Assembly: GCA_039621445.1 (NCBI GenBank)
Contig: CP154956.1
Location: 97,530,406 to 97,594,405, forward strand
DNA length: 64,000 nt
Reading direction: 5' to 3'
Source: Euglena gracilis
Lineage: Eukaryota > Euglenida > Euglenophyceae > Euglenales
Shown here: piece after piece, positions 1-9,500 of the stretch
Numbering within the stretch: the first letter of the stretch is position 1
Layout of the letters: each line of letters opens with the position of its first letter
The notes under the pieces: model-generated
The model's input: only the letters and a program-made list of their open reading frames with translations
Told to the model about the DNA's origin: nothing
The model's database searches: none
Made by a program: the position numbers and the translations under genes

Positions 1-1355
1 ATTTTGTTGTTCTTTTATAGCAAAGTGCAGCAAATTTTTCTCTTCAAGGAGGGACCTGACGTGCATGGTGGAATGGCGTGATCCAACTTGGAAAATACCA
101 CATTTAATACACAATTCCAACCAGACGACCGTGATTTGCTTGATTTCAAATTGCAAACACAAGTTTTTTATTCTGGTGAGATCATTGTTTTCTTCCTCTG
201 TGTGTGTGCAACGTCAAGCCTAACAATTACAGGCAGTACCCCCCCCCTTTATTGTCCCACCGACCTGCCCCCGGGAGGCCCGACCGGACAATAAAGGGGG
301 GGGGACAAAAAAGGGGTACCAAAGGAATTTAATTGGACGGGCAAACAAAACCACCCAGGGGCCGGGGCCAAGGGAAAATAAGGGGGGGGGGGACAATAAA
401 GGGGGGGGTAATTTTGTAGTATTTTTGGTGGCAAAGTACGTTATTGCAACGTACTGGTAAACAAACGTTGGGTTGCTACTGATTTGCTCACATGCACTTC
501 ACACCACCGCATAATTTTGGGGGTGCCCGCGACCCCCGCGACGCGCGACTAGGATTGTACCTGAAATCCGAAAAATAAACTGGAAAAATTTCCGAAATTT
601 TTCCAGGAAAAATATTGTTTATTTTTCCATGCGGAAAAAAATGGAAATTTATATTTCTTTCGGACAACGATGTCATTGAGGAAGAATTTTTTTTTTGTTC
701 TCTCCATTCTCACAATTTTTTTTTTCATTGGACGACACATAGTCCATGCCATATGTGAACAATTTGTGCCCAAGGACGATGATGGAACAACACTTTGGCT
801 GAACTAACTCCTCGCCAGGCCCCACGGGGCAAAAAACCCGGGCACAGGGTTCGGCGTATTTTTCCGCGTCGAATAATTCGAATTTTTCAAGGTTGAATTA
901 TTCGAATTTTTCGTGAGGAAAATTTCCAAAAATTCCAAGGGGTGAAGCACTGCAACAGGGATGTGTTTTTTGCGCCGCCGGCCAAAGTCCTTCCAAGGGT
1001 AACGGAGAAAGAAAAACACCATCTTTGCCTTCCGTCTGCGGAAAATCCCGTGGGTGATAAAAAAAGATTTTTTGTTGCCGGCCCCCCGGCTGTTGCAGAA
1101 GTCCACCTTTACTTGGCAGAAACCCTCCCAATGAAACGAACAAAAAACCAACCCCGTCCCCCAGACAACCCCACCGTACCGGGAGGGGGACTTAAAGCCG
1201 AAAAATTTGGTGCCAAACCTGAAAACAGCCAGAAAAAATTGGCAGGTTTTGTTTGCAAGATGATGGAAAAAGGGTGATTTTGAAATTTTTGAGGCAGGAT
1301 TTTCAAAAAAGGGCCGGGAAAATTTGGCCCGTACGCCAACATTCTCTATATCTGG
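1..1355. other. No recognisable gene; G/C homopolymer-rich sequence
   Basis: No reading frame here resembles a protein family I know. Between about 238 and 415 there are several G or C runs of 7-10 bases and a repeated string of the type ACAATAAAGGGGGGG in both orientations. Similar G-tract strings recur throughout the window and look like intergenic or intronic repeat sequence. Confidence 0.5.
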
Positions 1356-1357
1356 CC

Positions 1358-1800
1358 CAAAACTGGCCAGCATGTGGCCCAAAACTGGCCAGCATGTGGC
1401 CCAAAACTGGCCAGCCTGCCCAAAAGTGGCCAGCACGTGTGGCCCAAAACTGGCCACCAATCTGGCCCAAAACTGGCCAGCACTTCTGCCCAAAACTGTG
1501 GCCCAAAACTGGCCACCAATCTGGCCCAAAACCGGCCAGCATGTGGCCCAAAACTGGCCAGCACTTCTGCCCAAAACTGTGGCCCAAAACTGGCCACCAA
1601 TCTGGCCCAAAACTGGCCAGCATGTGGCCCAAAACTGGCCAGCACTTCTGCCCAAAACTGTGGCCCAAAACTGGCCACCAATCTGGCCCGAAACTGGCCA
1701 GCATGTGGCCCAAAACTGGCCAGCACTTCTGCCCAAAACTGGCCAGCACATATGGCCGAAAACTGGCCACCAAATCTGGCCCAAAACTGGCCAGTTCTTT
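1358..1800. repeat. Minisatellite of TGGCCCAAAACTGGCCAGCA units with an 81-bp higher-order period
   Basis: Subunits of about 20 bp (TGGCCCAAAACTGGCCAGCA and variants with CACCAATC or CACTTCTGC) are arrayed more than twenty times. From about 1450 they form a higher-order unit of about 81 bp repeated at least three times. The period is divisible by three and few units contain stops, so long open frames run through it on both strands. These are not evidence of a gene. The CTGGCCAG core is palindromic. Confidence 0.9.
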
Positions 1801-2189
1801 GCCATTGAAAAGCAAACAGGAACAGCAACAGGAACCAGAAAACACACGTTGTTGGCCGTAATACAAACTGAGCAGTTTAGCAGGGACATGCTCAGGTCCA
1901 GATTACCAACCTCCTTCCAATAAGTTCATTTCAAGCGTGATAGACTTGAGTAATTTCTTGCCGTGAGATCTGCAACAGAGAAAAATGTACATTCACTGAA
2001 AGAATTGGCAAATTCACCATATGCTCCTGCATCCCGCTGGCATCTTAGAGTTGTCTGCACAGTTCACAAAAAGCAATTTCTGATGAATTAGGAATACCCA
2101 GATTCACGTTCCGCGATTTTTGAAATTTTCAATTGAAATGAAAAATTCCCAAAATTTCGAAATTTGCCGAACCTTGCCTCCCCCCCCCC

Positions 2190-2423
2190 CTAGCCGGACG
2201 GCTCGCCACGGCGTGCCGACCCCCCATGGCAAGCGCTGAGTCTAACGTTGGCAAGAGAATTGGCTCGCCAGCTGGCTTGGGGGGCAGTGGCGGAGCCATC
2301 AGGCGACGTGGATCTCACTACCCACACCCCATATGCCACGGAGTAAAATAGGGTCAGGGCGAACACCATGTAAACACCTGTGGCCGCTGATGCCAAGCCA
2401 AGGCAGCATACACCGGCCAGCAA
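2190..2423 (-). CDS. Possible exon encoding membrane segments (unidentified)
   Basis: A minus-strand open frame of 77 codons contains two hydrophobic stretches in its first 35 residues (LAGVCCLGLASAATGVYMVF and LTLFYSVAYGVWVV), followed by a hydrophilic, Ser/Ala-rich tail. This could be an exon of a membrane protein. No family is recognised, no matching exon is seen nearby, and splice ends of the type found in the amt gene were not identified for it. It may be chance. Confidence 0.2.
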   Translation of the reverse strand: MLAGVCCLGLASAATGVYMVFALTLFYSVAYGVWVVRSTSPDGSATAPQASWRANSLANVRLSACHGGSARRGEPSG

Positions 2424-2714
2424 GGGCCGGTATTATTGGCTATGTCCCGTTGAGACAACATGGTAAACACACCTGAGAGAACGCCGAAAGGTCGGACGAA
2501 CCCGAAACCTCCATTGAGCACACCGGGGAACAGCCTGCCCCCATCAATGCCACCCCACCCCGCCTGCTCCCTGCCACCTCACCCCTCGGACCCTGGCCCC
2601 TACATGGCCGATTCCGGGTTCACCTGACCACCTTACCCTTGAACCATGGGCACAGCCCATCTGTACGTCACCTCACCTCGGAACCTGTCAAATCCAGTAG
2701 GCTGTGCCACGGGG

Positions 2715-2946
2715 GTGGTTCGGGACGCGGGGGGGGGACGCGGGGGGGACGCGGGGGGGGACGCGGGGGGGGGACGCGGGGGGGAACAGTGGCCCGACAA
2801 CCCCCCACGTTTTCTTTGGTGTTACCCAAATTTGTATGTATGTAATTTTCCTTTGATCGACCAGAAAATGTGCCTGGCCAAAATCCGGGACGCGGGGGGG
2901 GGGGGCCGTGGGGGGGGCGGCGGGGGGGGGGGGGGGGCGGGGGGAA
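2715..2946. repeat. G-tract minisatellite (GACGCGGGGGGG units)
   Basis: Two blocks (2725-2790 and 2889-2945) consist of short units of the form GGGACGCGGGGGGG with runs of up to thirteen G. The open frames through them are low-complexity Gly/Arg or Pro/Arg shadows. Confidence 0.8.
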
Positions 2947-3084
2947 CACCCCCCACTGGTCGGTGGACTCGGCTCGCCCCACCACCGTTTGTTTGTAATG
3001 CCGAAGAACTTTTCCACAGTACATGGCAGATGGAATTTCACGGGTGAAGGCGGACAGGCATTTTTGAATTCAGATGGAAGCACA

Positions 3085-3290
3085 ATCAAAATAGACCCCC
3101 CCCCCCTATTTGGCTTATGGCTAGGCTCCTTCAGACCCCCAATTAGCCAATTAAGGGGGGGGGGGACAATTAGGTGGGGGGGTTGACCAATAGCCAATTA
3201 GGCTGACTCCCCCCTAATTGGCTTATATGGACCGTCCTTTCCTTAATTGGCTAATGGACCGTCTTTTGGGACGCCCAATTACAGTCCCTC
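3085..3290. repeat. Interspersed direct and inverted copies of AATTGGCTAAT
   Basis: The words CCAATTAGCCAATTA, CCTAATTGGCTTAT and CTTAATTGGCTAATGG occur in both orientations, separated by C or G runs, and can fold back on one another. No gene is seen from here to about 4590, except scattered poly-C/poly-G tracts and a small GCTATAG duplication near 3687-3726. Confidence 0.6.
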
Positions 3291-4592
3291 TGCGTAAATT
3301 GTCCCCCCCCCGAAAATTTCCCCCCCTGAAATTTGGGAATTTTCCTGGTTTTGCAAAAGGCTCCGAAACGGGCGAAAACCCCCCCCCCCCCTTCAGCCCC
3401 AGGGGAACAGCTAAGGCAGGTGGGTTGGGACTTTTTTTTTGTACATGGAAGGGCAGCACAGCTTCACCACTTGCATGGCCTCTGGGTCGAGGACTTGGCA
3501 CCTTTTGGGTTTTTTGTCCATTGAACCATCCCCGGCATGTATCTATCAATAAGACCCACCGCCCTGAACAGAGGTGTTCGGGAATATACCATAACAACCC
3601 CACAACATACGGCAAATGAATTCCGAATGCCGGTCGGCTTCATGGCTTCAAAGAATAGAAGCGACGGGACAAAGTGCCCAAAAAGCTATAGCCCTTAGAC
3701 GCCTATAGACGCATAGAAAGCTATAGCCCCCCTGGTCAAGAGCCCAAAAAACCCTCCCTAGGGTGGGGGAAATTTACGCCGAGGGACTGTAGCCAACTGG
3801 GGGGGGGGCAATTTGGGGGGGGGGTGAGGGTAATAGGCGGTTGGCTGGCTGGACATGCACTATTGAACAGTGAGAAAATTGTGTAATTTTTTTTGGCCAG
3901 GGTTACTTTACTTACTTTTTTTCACCGTTACATTCAAAGTTCTGTCAATTGAACATCCACGCCGGATATACAAAACAATCCAGAAATTTGTCTCAGTCAA
4001 TCATGCAGCAAGACGCAATTGACGTGAGACAGCCGGTGAGGGTATCTAGCAATCCCCAGTGTTGGGTTAGATTGGTTTGCCGTCCGGTTAGGGTAGTCAG
4101 GCCTTGTTGTTGTTTTTTTTCATGGAAGCAAGAACAACGGTATTCTTTTTTGAAAAAATCAAACAAAATCCAAAAAAAGGGAAATCTCATTCAAATGAAA
4201 TGAACGTGAATGTGTTGTTTTTTTTTGTTTTTTTTTGTAACACAATAGAACAGAAATAGGCCAAATTTAAAGCACCTGGCCCCAAAGTTTTCCCAATCAA
4301 GGCTATGGCTCCTGCACCCTCGCAGCTTGTCCATGGGAATGGCAGCTCAGATTTCAGGAATTTAACAAGAAAAACCACAACCATACCTCCTTGGGAAGGC
4401 AGATGGGGGGGTCACCACAGTCCCAGAATCATGGGAAGGGTTGACCCCCACCCACCACCCATGAAATTTCGGGGAACCAGGGTCTTGAGCTGCCTGGAGC
4501 AGGGCTGTTTGGTTAACCAACAGTCAGTTAATTGATTGTAACTGTGTTCAGAGGCCCGGCGCCTGCCCTATAATTCGAGGTTGTGAACACGT

Positions 4593-4711
4593 AATTCCTG
4601 AACCCGATTTCATGACCTGTAATTCGTGTTCACCCTGAACACGATTATCAGGGCATGAAATCGGGTTCAGCATTTTTTTGAAAATTTTGGGCAAATAAAA
4701 CGCCCCGAAAG
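4593..4711. repeat. Hairpin repeat, left copy
   Basis: This 119-bp sequence is highly similar to 5627-5745 and in the same orientation. Its first 80 bases form a hairpin with arms GAACCCGATTTCATG and CATGAAATCGGGTTC. It then continues with CAGCATTTTTTTGAAAATTT and ends AAAACGCCCCGAAAG. The two copies bracket locus A. Confidence 0.85.
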
Positions 4712-4721
4712 CATCTTATGA

Positions 4722-5040
4722 CCATCCTCTGTCTTGGATTCGGCGAACGAATCCACTTGCAACCTCCGAAGCACTTCGCTGCGATATCCGGTGCAGAAAC
4801 CCATGATCAAAATGTTTGCCTTGCCCGTTGAGCCTCAAACGGTCTGCTCCATTGCACCGTGTCGAGGATGCAAGGAAGTTTTGCAGGTTGTAGAATTTCC
4901 TTGGGAGGAGCCTCACCAATGGCTTTTTTGGTTGCCTCTCGGGTGGAGCAGCCGCCATTGATTTTTGCAGCCGTGGGAGTTGCGTTTCAGAGGATGGTAT
5001 GAACAGGGTTTCTGGCTTTGATGAGGCGTGAATTCGGGCA
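4722..5040 (-). pseudogene. Locus A, second segment: coding relic with a faint tyrosine-recombinase-like motif
   Basis: Read on the minus strand, one frame gives the segment EATKKAIGEAPPKEILQPAK and continues to RARQ. After a one-base shift another frame gives ANILIMGFCTGYRSEVLRRL and then QVDSFAESKTEDG, ending at TGA. The block TGYRSEVLRRLQV resembles the first catalytic-arginine box of tyrosine recombinases (TGxRxSExLxL). The other catalytic residues are not seen. Downstream of the first segment of locus A in the same direction, it may be the next exon of that gene. The family assignment is tentative. Confidence 0.3.
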
Positions 5041-5084
5041 ACGGCGTTCAGGTATCCCCTGAACGTGGATGCTTTCAGTTGTCA

Positions 5085-5457
5085 GAATCTGAATTTTCGG
5101 CCACACTGTGCCCGGCGCTGGTCCTCACATTGTTTGATGATCGCTTGCCCATCGAACAATAGTGGAGGATCAATCACCCAAGCTGCCCAAGCACAAAGGA
5201 AAGAGTCCAGTTCGTCGTAGACGGCACCACACACTTCCTCAAATTCAAGGAGATGTGTGAATGCGGCTTGCTCCGTCCCTTCCGTCCCGGATGCTTTCTT
5301 TTTGGTAGCCTCCGCCAAAAGGCTACCGTGCAGGGGGTCAACAGCAGGGTTCTTTTTTTTTTATCCCAACCCTGCTTGGTTGTGGCCAAAAAATCCAGCA
5401 ACTTTTTGGGATTGTGGCAACATTCTGTCTGTTGTGTTTGCGGCTTTCTTTGCCATT
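5085..5457 (-). pseudogene. Locus A, first segment: paralogue of locus B, unknown protein
   Basis: The minus strand starts with ATG at 5457 and reads MAKKAANTTDRMLP. After a shift in the poly-A run near 5352-5361 it continues VDPLHGSLLAEATKKK and then ELDSFLCAWAAW, PPLLFDG. The same words in the same order occur in locus B at 12935-13287 (MAKRTAN, VDPLHGTLLAQGNTKKK, ELDAFFVAWTAW, PSLLFDG), so the two are paralogues under past protein-level constraint. The family is not recognised. The frame break and the isolated position suggest a decayed copy, or an exon of a gene spliced in a way I could not resolve. Confidence 0.5.
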
Positions 5458-5626
5458 ACAAAAAGACTAAGGGACAATGAAGCGAAAATGTGCAGTTAAA
5501 CTCCAGCAACCGTTAAGCTCTAAGCCGAACATCGGCGTAAGGCCAAGCGTTGGGGGGGGTTTTTGGGGGGGGGGGGACCGGGCGCCCTATCTCGTTTTCT
5601 GGGTGAACACAAATTTTCAGGGCAAT

Positions 5627-5745
5627 AATTCCTGAACCCGATTTCATGCCCTGATAATTGTGTTCAGGGTGAACACAAATTATAGGGCATGAAATCGGGT
5701 TCAGCATTTTTTGAAAATTTGCACACAAAAAAAACGCCCCGAAAG
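5627..5745. repeat. Hairpin repeat, right copy
   Basis: Direct copy of 4593-4711 with the same hairpin arms (GAACCCGATTTCATG / CATGAAATCGGGTTC) and the same 3' half. The loop differs by compensated changes (CCTGATAATTGTGTTCAGGG here). Confidence 0.85.
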
Positions 5746-5820
5746 TGCCCGAAACCATGGCGTGAAGCACATCCCCGCATTACAGGGCAGGTGCCGGGCC
5801 TCTTTAAACACGGTTACAGA

Positions 5821-6078
5821 AAAAACGTGGGTTATAACGTGACCCCCCCCCTTTATGGCACCCCCCCGGGAGCGTTTTGACCCCCCTGGCGACTATTAGG
5901 GGGGGGGGTGACAATTAGGGGGGGTTACTCAAATTACCCAACATGTCCATGGGTCCATGGGTAACCCCCCCTAATTGTCGCCCCCAAGGGGGGGGCGACT
6001 ATTAGGGGTGGGGTGACAAATAGGGGGGTCACGTTAACCCGATTACAGGGCGTAAGACGGGGTTATACCCACGTTTTT
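5821..6078. repeat. Large imperfect palindrome with G/C tracts
   Basis: The arm AAAAACGTGGGTTATAAC at 5821-5838 is matched by GGTTATACCCACGTTTTT at 6061-6078. The inner arm AACGTGACCCCCC at 5837-5849 is matched by GGGGGGTCACGTT at 6023-6035. Between them are further inverted words such as GCGACTATTAGGGG. The structure lies about 280 bp upstream of the amt start. Confidence 0.7.
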
Positions 6079-6310
6079 TGTATAATGACCCTCCCAATTA
6101 ATCGACCAAACAGGAGGGGCAATTAACCAACAGTCAATTTGAGGTTTGAAAAGCCAGAAATATGCGGTTGGTGATTCCTAATTTGGCCAAATTTGTCCCC
6201 ATAGGGGGATCCAAAATGACCAAAGTCCACTGCCTGATCTCCATTCAAGGGTTGCCGGCGAAATTTTATAATCCATTTTTTTGCAAACCTCGAAATATTC
6301 CAGCTATAGC

Positions 6311-6330
6311 ACGTCTCTCTTTTTTAAGAG
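6311..6330 (+). promoter_or_regulatory. Candidate spliced-leader acceptor upstream of amt
   Basis: A pyrimidine run (ACGTCTCTCTTTTTT) followed by AAGAG ends 26 bases before the amt ATG. This is the expected form of a trans-splicing acceptor in a euglenid, where most nuclear mRNAs receive a spliced leader. The inference rests on the euglenid assignment; no leader sequence is visible here. A short upstream ORF (ATG at 6343) overlaps the main start. Confidence 0.4.
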
Positions 6331-6356
6331 GACGTCTCATCAATGTTGGCGACCTC

Positions 6357-6559
6357 ATGACACAGCTTTTTGATGTGATTGGTCCAGGCACCTGGGACTT
6401 CTGGAGGGCTCATCTTGGCCGCATTGTGGTGCCTATCACAGTTGGATTTGTCGCATTTGCGGGACTGTTTGTGCCGTATGGGTCCCACACAAATGGCACG
6501 GCAGAGAACATTAGCGATGTGGACACATCATGGCTCTTGATGGCCTCATCACTGGTTAT
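6357..6559 (+). CDS. amt exon 1
   Basis: Starts at ATG 6357 ([16 protein letters not shown]), continues through a hydrophobic segment ([16 protein letters not shown]) and an NGT glycosylation-type site, and ends in [12 protein letters not shown]. The exon ends at phase 2 (GTT AT). Intron 1 starts GTCCAGGGT, with CAG at +4. The frame is open upstream to 6162, but that part has no Amt similarity. Confidence 0.85.
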
Positions 6560-9500
6560 GTCCAGGGTGGGATTGCTTGGATCTCAGTTGATTGCACTGT
6601 TTTACAGCTAACACGTAAAAAATGCGACCACATACCTCAAAATGATGGCCACCTGTAGCAAAAATGTTTGCCATCTCCCTTAAAATGATGGCCACGAAAC
6701 CCAAAATTACGGCTACGAAACTACAATTGATAGCCACTGCACCTAAAAATATTAGCCACCTTTTTGGAAAAAAAAAGTCGTTCCCTCTCTCAAATGAAGT
6801 TCCAAACATCACAATTGGTAATGTTACAGCCAATGAGACCATTCACCGAGGGAAGTGCGTCCGACTGGTGTCCATTTCTAGTTACATATGTAGTACCCAC
6901 GCATGGACAAATGCGGGGGGGGGTCCACAAGAAGACCATGTCCAAGAAGAATGAATGCAAAATCCATGGACCGCCCAAAAGGGGGGGACAATAGGCGAGA
7001 GGTGGTTGCAGTTGACAATGTTTGCTTCGTTGCACAATGCGTACATTTTTCACCAACAGGAATTAATTTGGGACGTCTTCATGTGTGGCAGCACGTCTAC
7101 CCAATAATTTGAGGAATGTCCCAGATTTTGGTTTTGTGGCCACTATTTTTAGGTCCGGTGGACACTATTTTTAGGTTCAGTGAACACTATTTTTTAGGTT
7201 CTCTGGCCTGAATTTTAGGTTCTGTGGCCCTCATTTTAAGCCAGCCCTGTGGCCACAATTCTCAGGTATGGTGGCCAACATTTTAGCCGTTAGTTGTAAT
7301 TCAGTGTGTATACAAGCCAAACCTTCCCTTGGGGAAGGTACGGGGCTTGACAAATAGAGTTTGGGGAGCTCGAGGAGTGCAATCGCTCCCATCAAGCAGA
7401 AGTTCTTTCCCATCCTCAATGTCCTCTGGATGTTTGGCCAAAGGTTGGGCCATTAAGAATGGCCGTGGGTTCAACGATGAGGTTTGGCCGTCGGGCCTGG
7501 GGGGGGGTCTTGACTGATCCCCGGGGGGTTCCTGGGGACTCCCCCAAAAGGTTGATATAAGGCCAGGTGGGGGGTGTCGGGGACACTCTTAAACAGTGGC
7601 ACGGTAAATGGGTGGCTGATTTTCAGTGTAAAGCGGGCTGAAAAGTTTTCGCCCCCAACTGTCAAAAATGTCAAAAAAATCTGCACAAAGTAATTTGAAA
7701 CCTTGCTATGACATGGTGGGGGAGTGTGTGGCTTTACGCAAGGGTTTTGTTGCTCATTTTTTTTATTCACCGCTTTTCGGGAGTCGGGACCCTCCCAGTC
7801 CAGGAATGTAGTTGCTAATTTGCCCTGACAGGGAGTTGGCCTCCCCTCGGTTCCTGCCGGCCGGGGGGGGGGGGGCAGTCGAGTTGTTTTCATCTTTTCT
7901 GCGTGAAACAGCATTGGGAATTGTGTTACTAGGGCTGGTGTTTAAAATGTTTAATTGTATAAATTACATGTTTAACCCCAAAATTCATCAGCAACCATAA
8001 CCTGTAATTCAACATTTTTTTTTGCGAAAAGCAGGGCTTTCAACAGGGGATATATTTTCGACATTGTTTGAAACATCTTGCCAGCCTTGAGTTCGACCCT
8101 GACTGCGTTCATGACCCCCGGCCTCGCTTTCTTTTACGGTGGGCTGGTGGACCATCGGAACATCATATCCACCATGATGCAAAGCGTCATCTGCCTCGGC
8201 CTCGTGGGTGTGCTGTGGGTTGTCGTTGGCTTCTCCCTGGCTTTTGGGGAGGATTGTGGACAGATCTAATGCCATCCAACCCATCTTTTAACCCTCCAAT
8301 TCTATTGCTCCGCCAGAGGGGAGGGGTCTGCGAATGTCGATTGAGAGACCTCCAACACATTCCTTCCCAGATGTGCATTTTTTTGCTTTACATTCCAACT
8401 TTTGGAGTTCGCGGCTAAGCTAAATATCCATTAGAAAAAGGTTTTTTCCCTGTGTCCCCCCCCCGTGTCTTCCCTGTTCTTGAGCATGGACCTCCTTCAC
8501 CTGTTCTTGCAAACCTGTTCAGAGAGGCTTGTCCTTGTCCCCCCCCCAGGTCCCCAATCCACCCACAAAATGCGCTCGAACAATAATGCTGACACACAAA
8601 TGACTTTCAACAATTGAGTTCCCACGTGAAAAAAAAGGCAAAAAAACTTCTTTAGACTAGGCTTTGCAGAGCACAGCCTGGTCTGAAGAACAGGACCATC
8701 CTTCCACAGTCCAGAGGGATGATTCTGTTTCTTAGTCGGCACATCTCTCACTTAGCTTTTTTGGTCGATTTGCGCATTTTCGCAAACCGACCAAAACCAT
8801 TTTGAGCACTGGGGTTGCAAGGGGTGGGAGTGAGAGGGAGCAGGATTGGATAAAGTGTTTGAGCGCAATGTGCATCATTGGGGGGGTGTTGTTATTGGGG
8901 AAGGAAAGTTTGATATGTATTGGATGACTTTCAAGTAGAGTGATTTGAAGCAGAGGTCTGGTGGCGGAAGCTTCATTGGCAATCCATGGACATACCTCTG
9001 GCTTCGCAATGTTGGTGCTGCACCTCATCCCTCATATGGCCGAACTGTGCCTTTCAGATTGTTTGCTGCCTTCCAGCTGAAGTTTGCCGTGATTACCCCG
9101 GCGCTGAACAGACATCTTTTCTTTGGCGCATTACACAGGGGCAAATTCCTTTTTTGTTTCTCAATCGCCTGAGGGCCCCCAAAATAATTGAAGCATGCTT
9201 CAGTAAACAATAATAGCTTAATTTTTGGGGAAATAATCCAACCGGTTGACTCTACTGTTTTTGGACGTTGTTATGTTGTTGCATGTCGTTCATATACTTG
9301 AATGGCAACACACAATAGATGTATTTGCCTTTTGGGCCAGAAAAAATTTTCAGACATTCTTTGTGAAAGCAGTGGAGCGGCAATCACACATCATACGCAT
9401 TGAGATAAACGGAATGATTCCCCACTACAAAAGAGGGAGCTTCAAGATGGAGTCCTGTGCTGGGTTTGACAGTTTGCATGTGGAAGAATTGAAAGGCGGG

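Noticed and set aside
1358-1800. CRISPR-like array
   Set aside because: There are no unique spacers; the units are contiguous and degenerate, and the sequence is eukaryotic.
804-1889. Overlapping long open frames on both strands
   Set aside because: They are produced by an 81-bp minisatellite whose period is a multiple of three; the protein is a repeat of a few residues in every frame.
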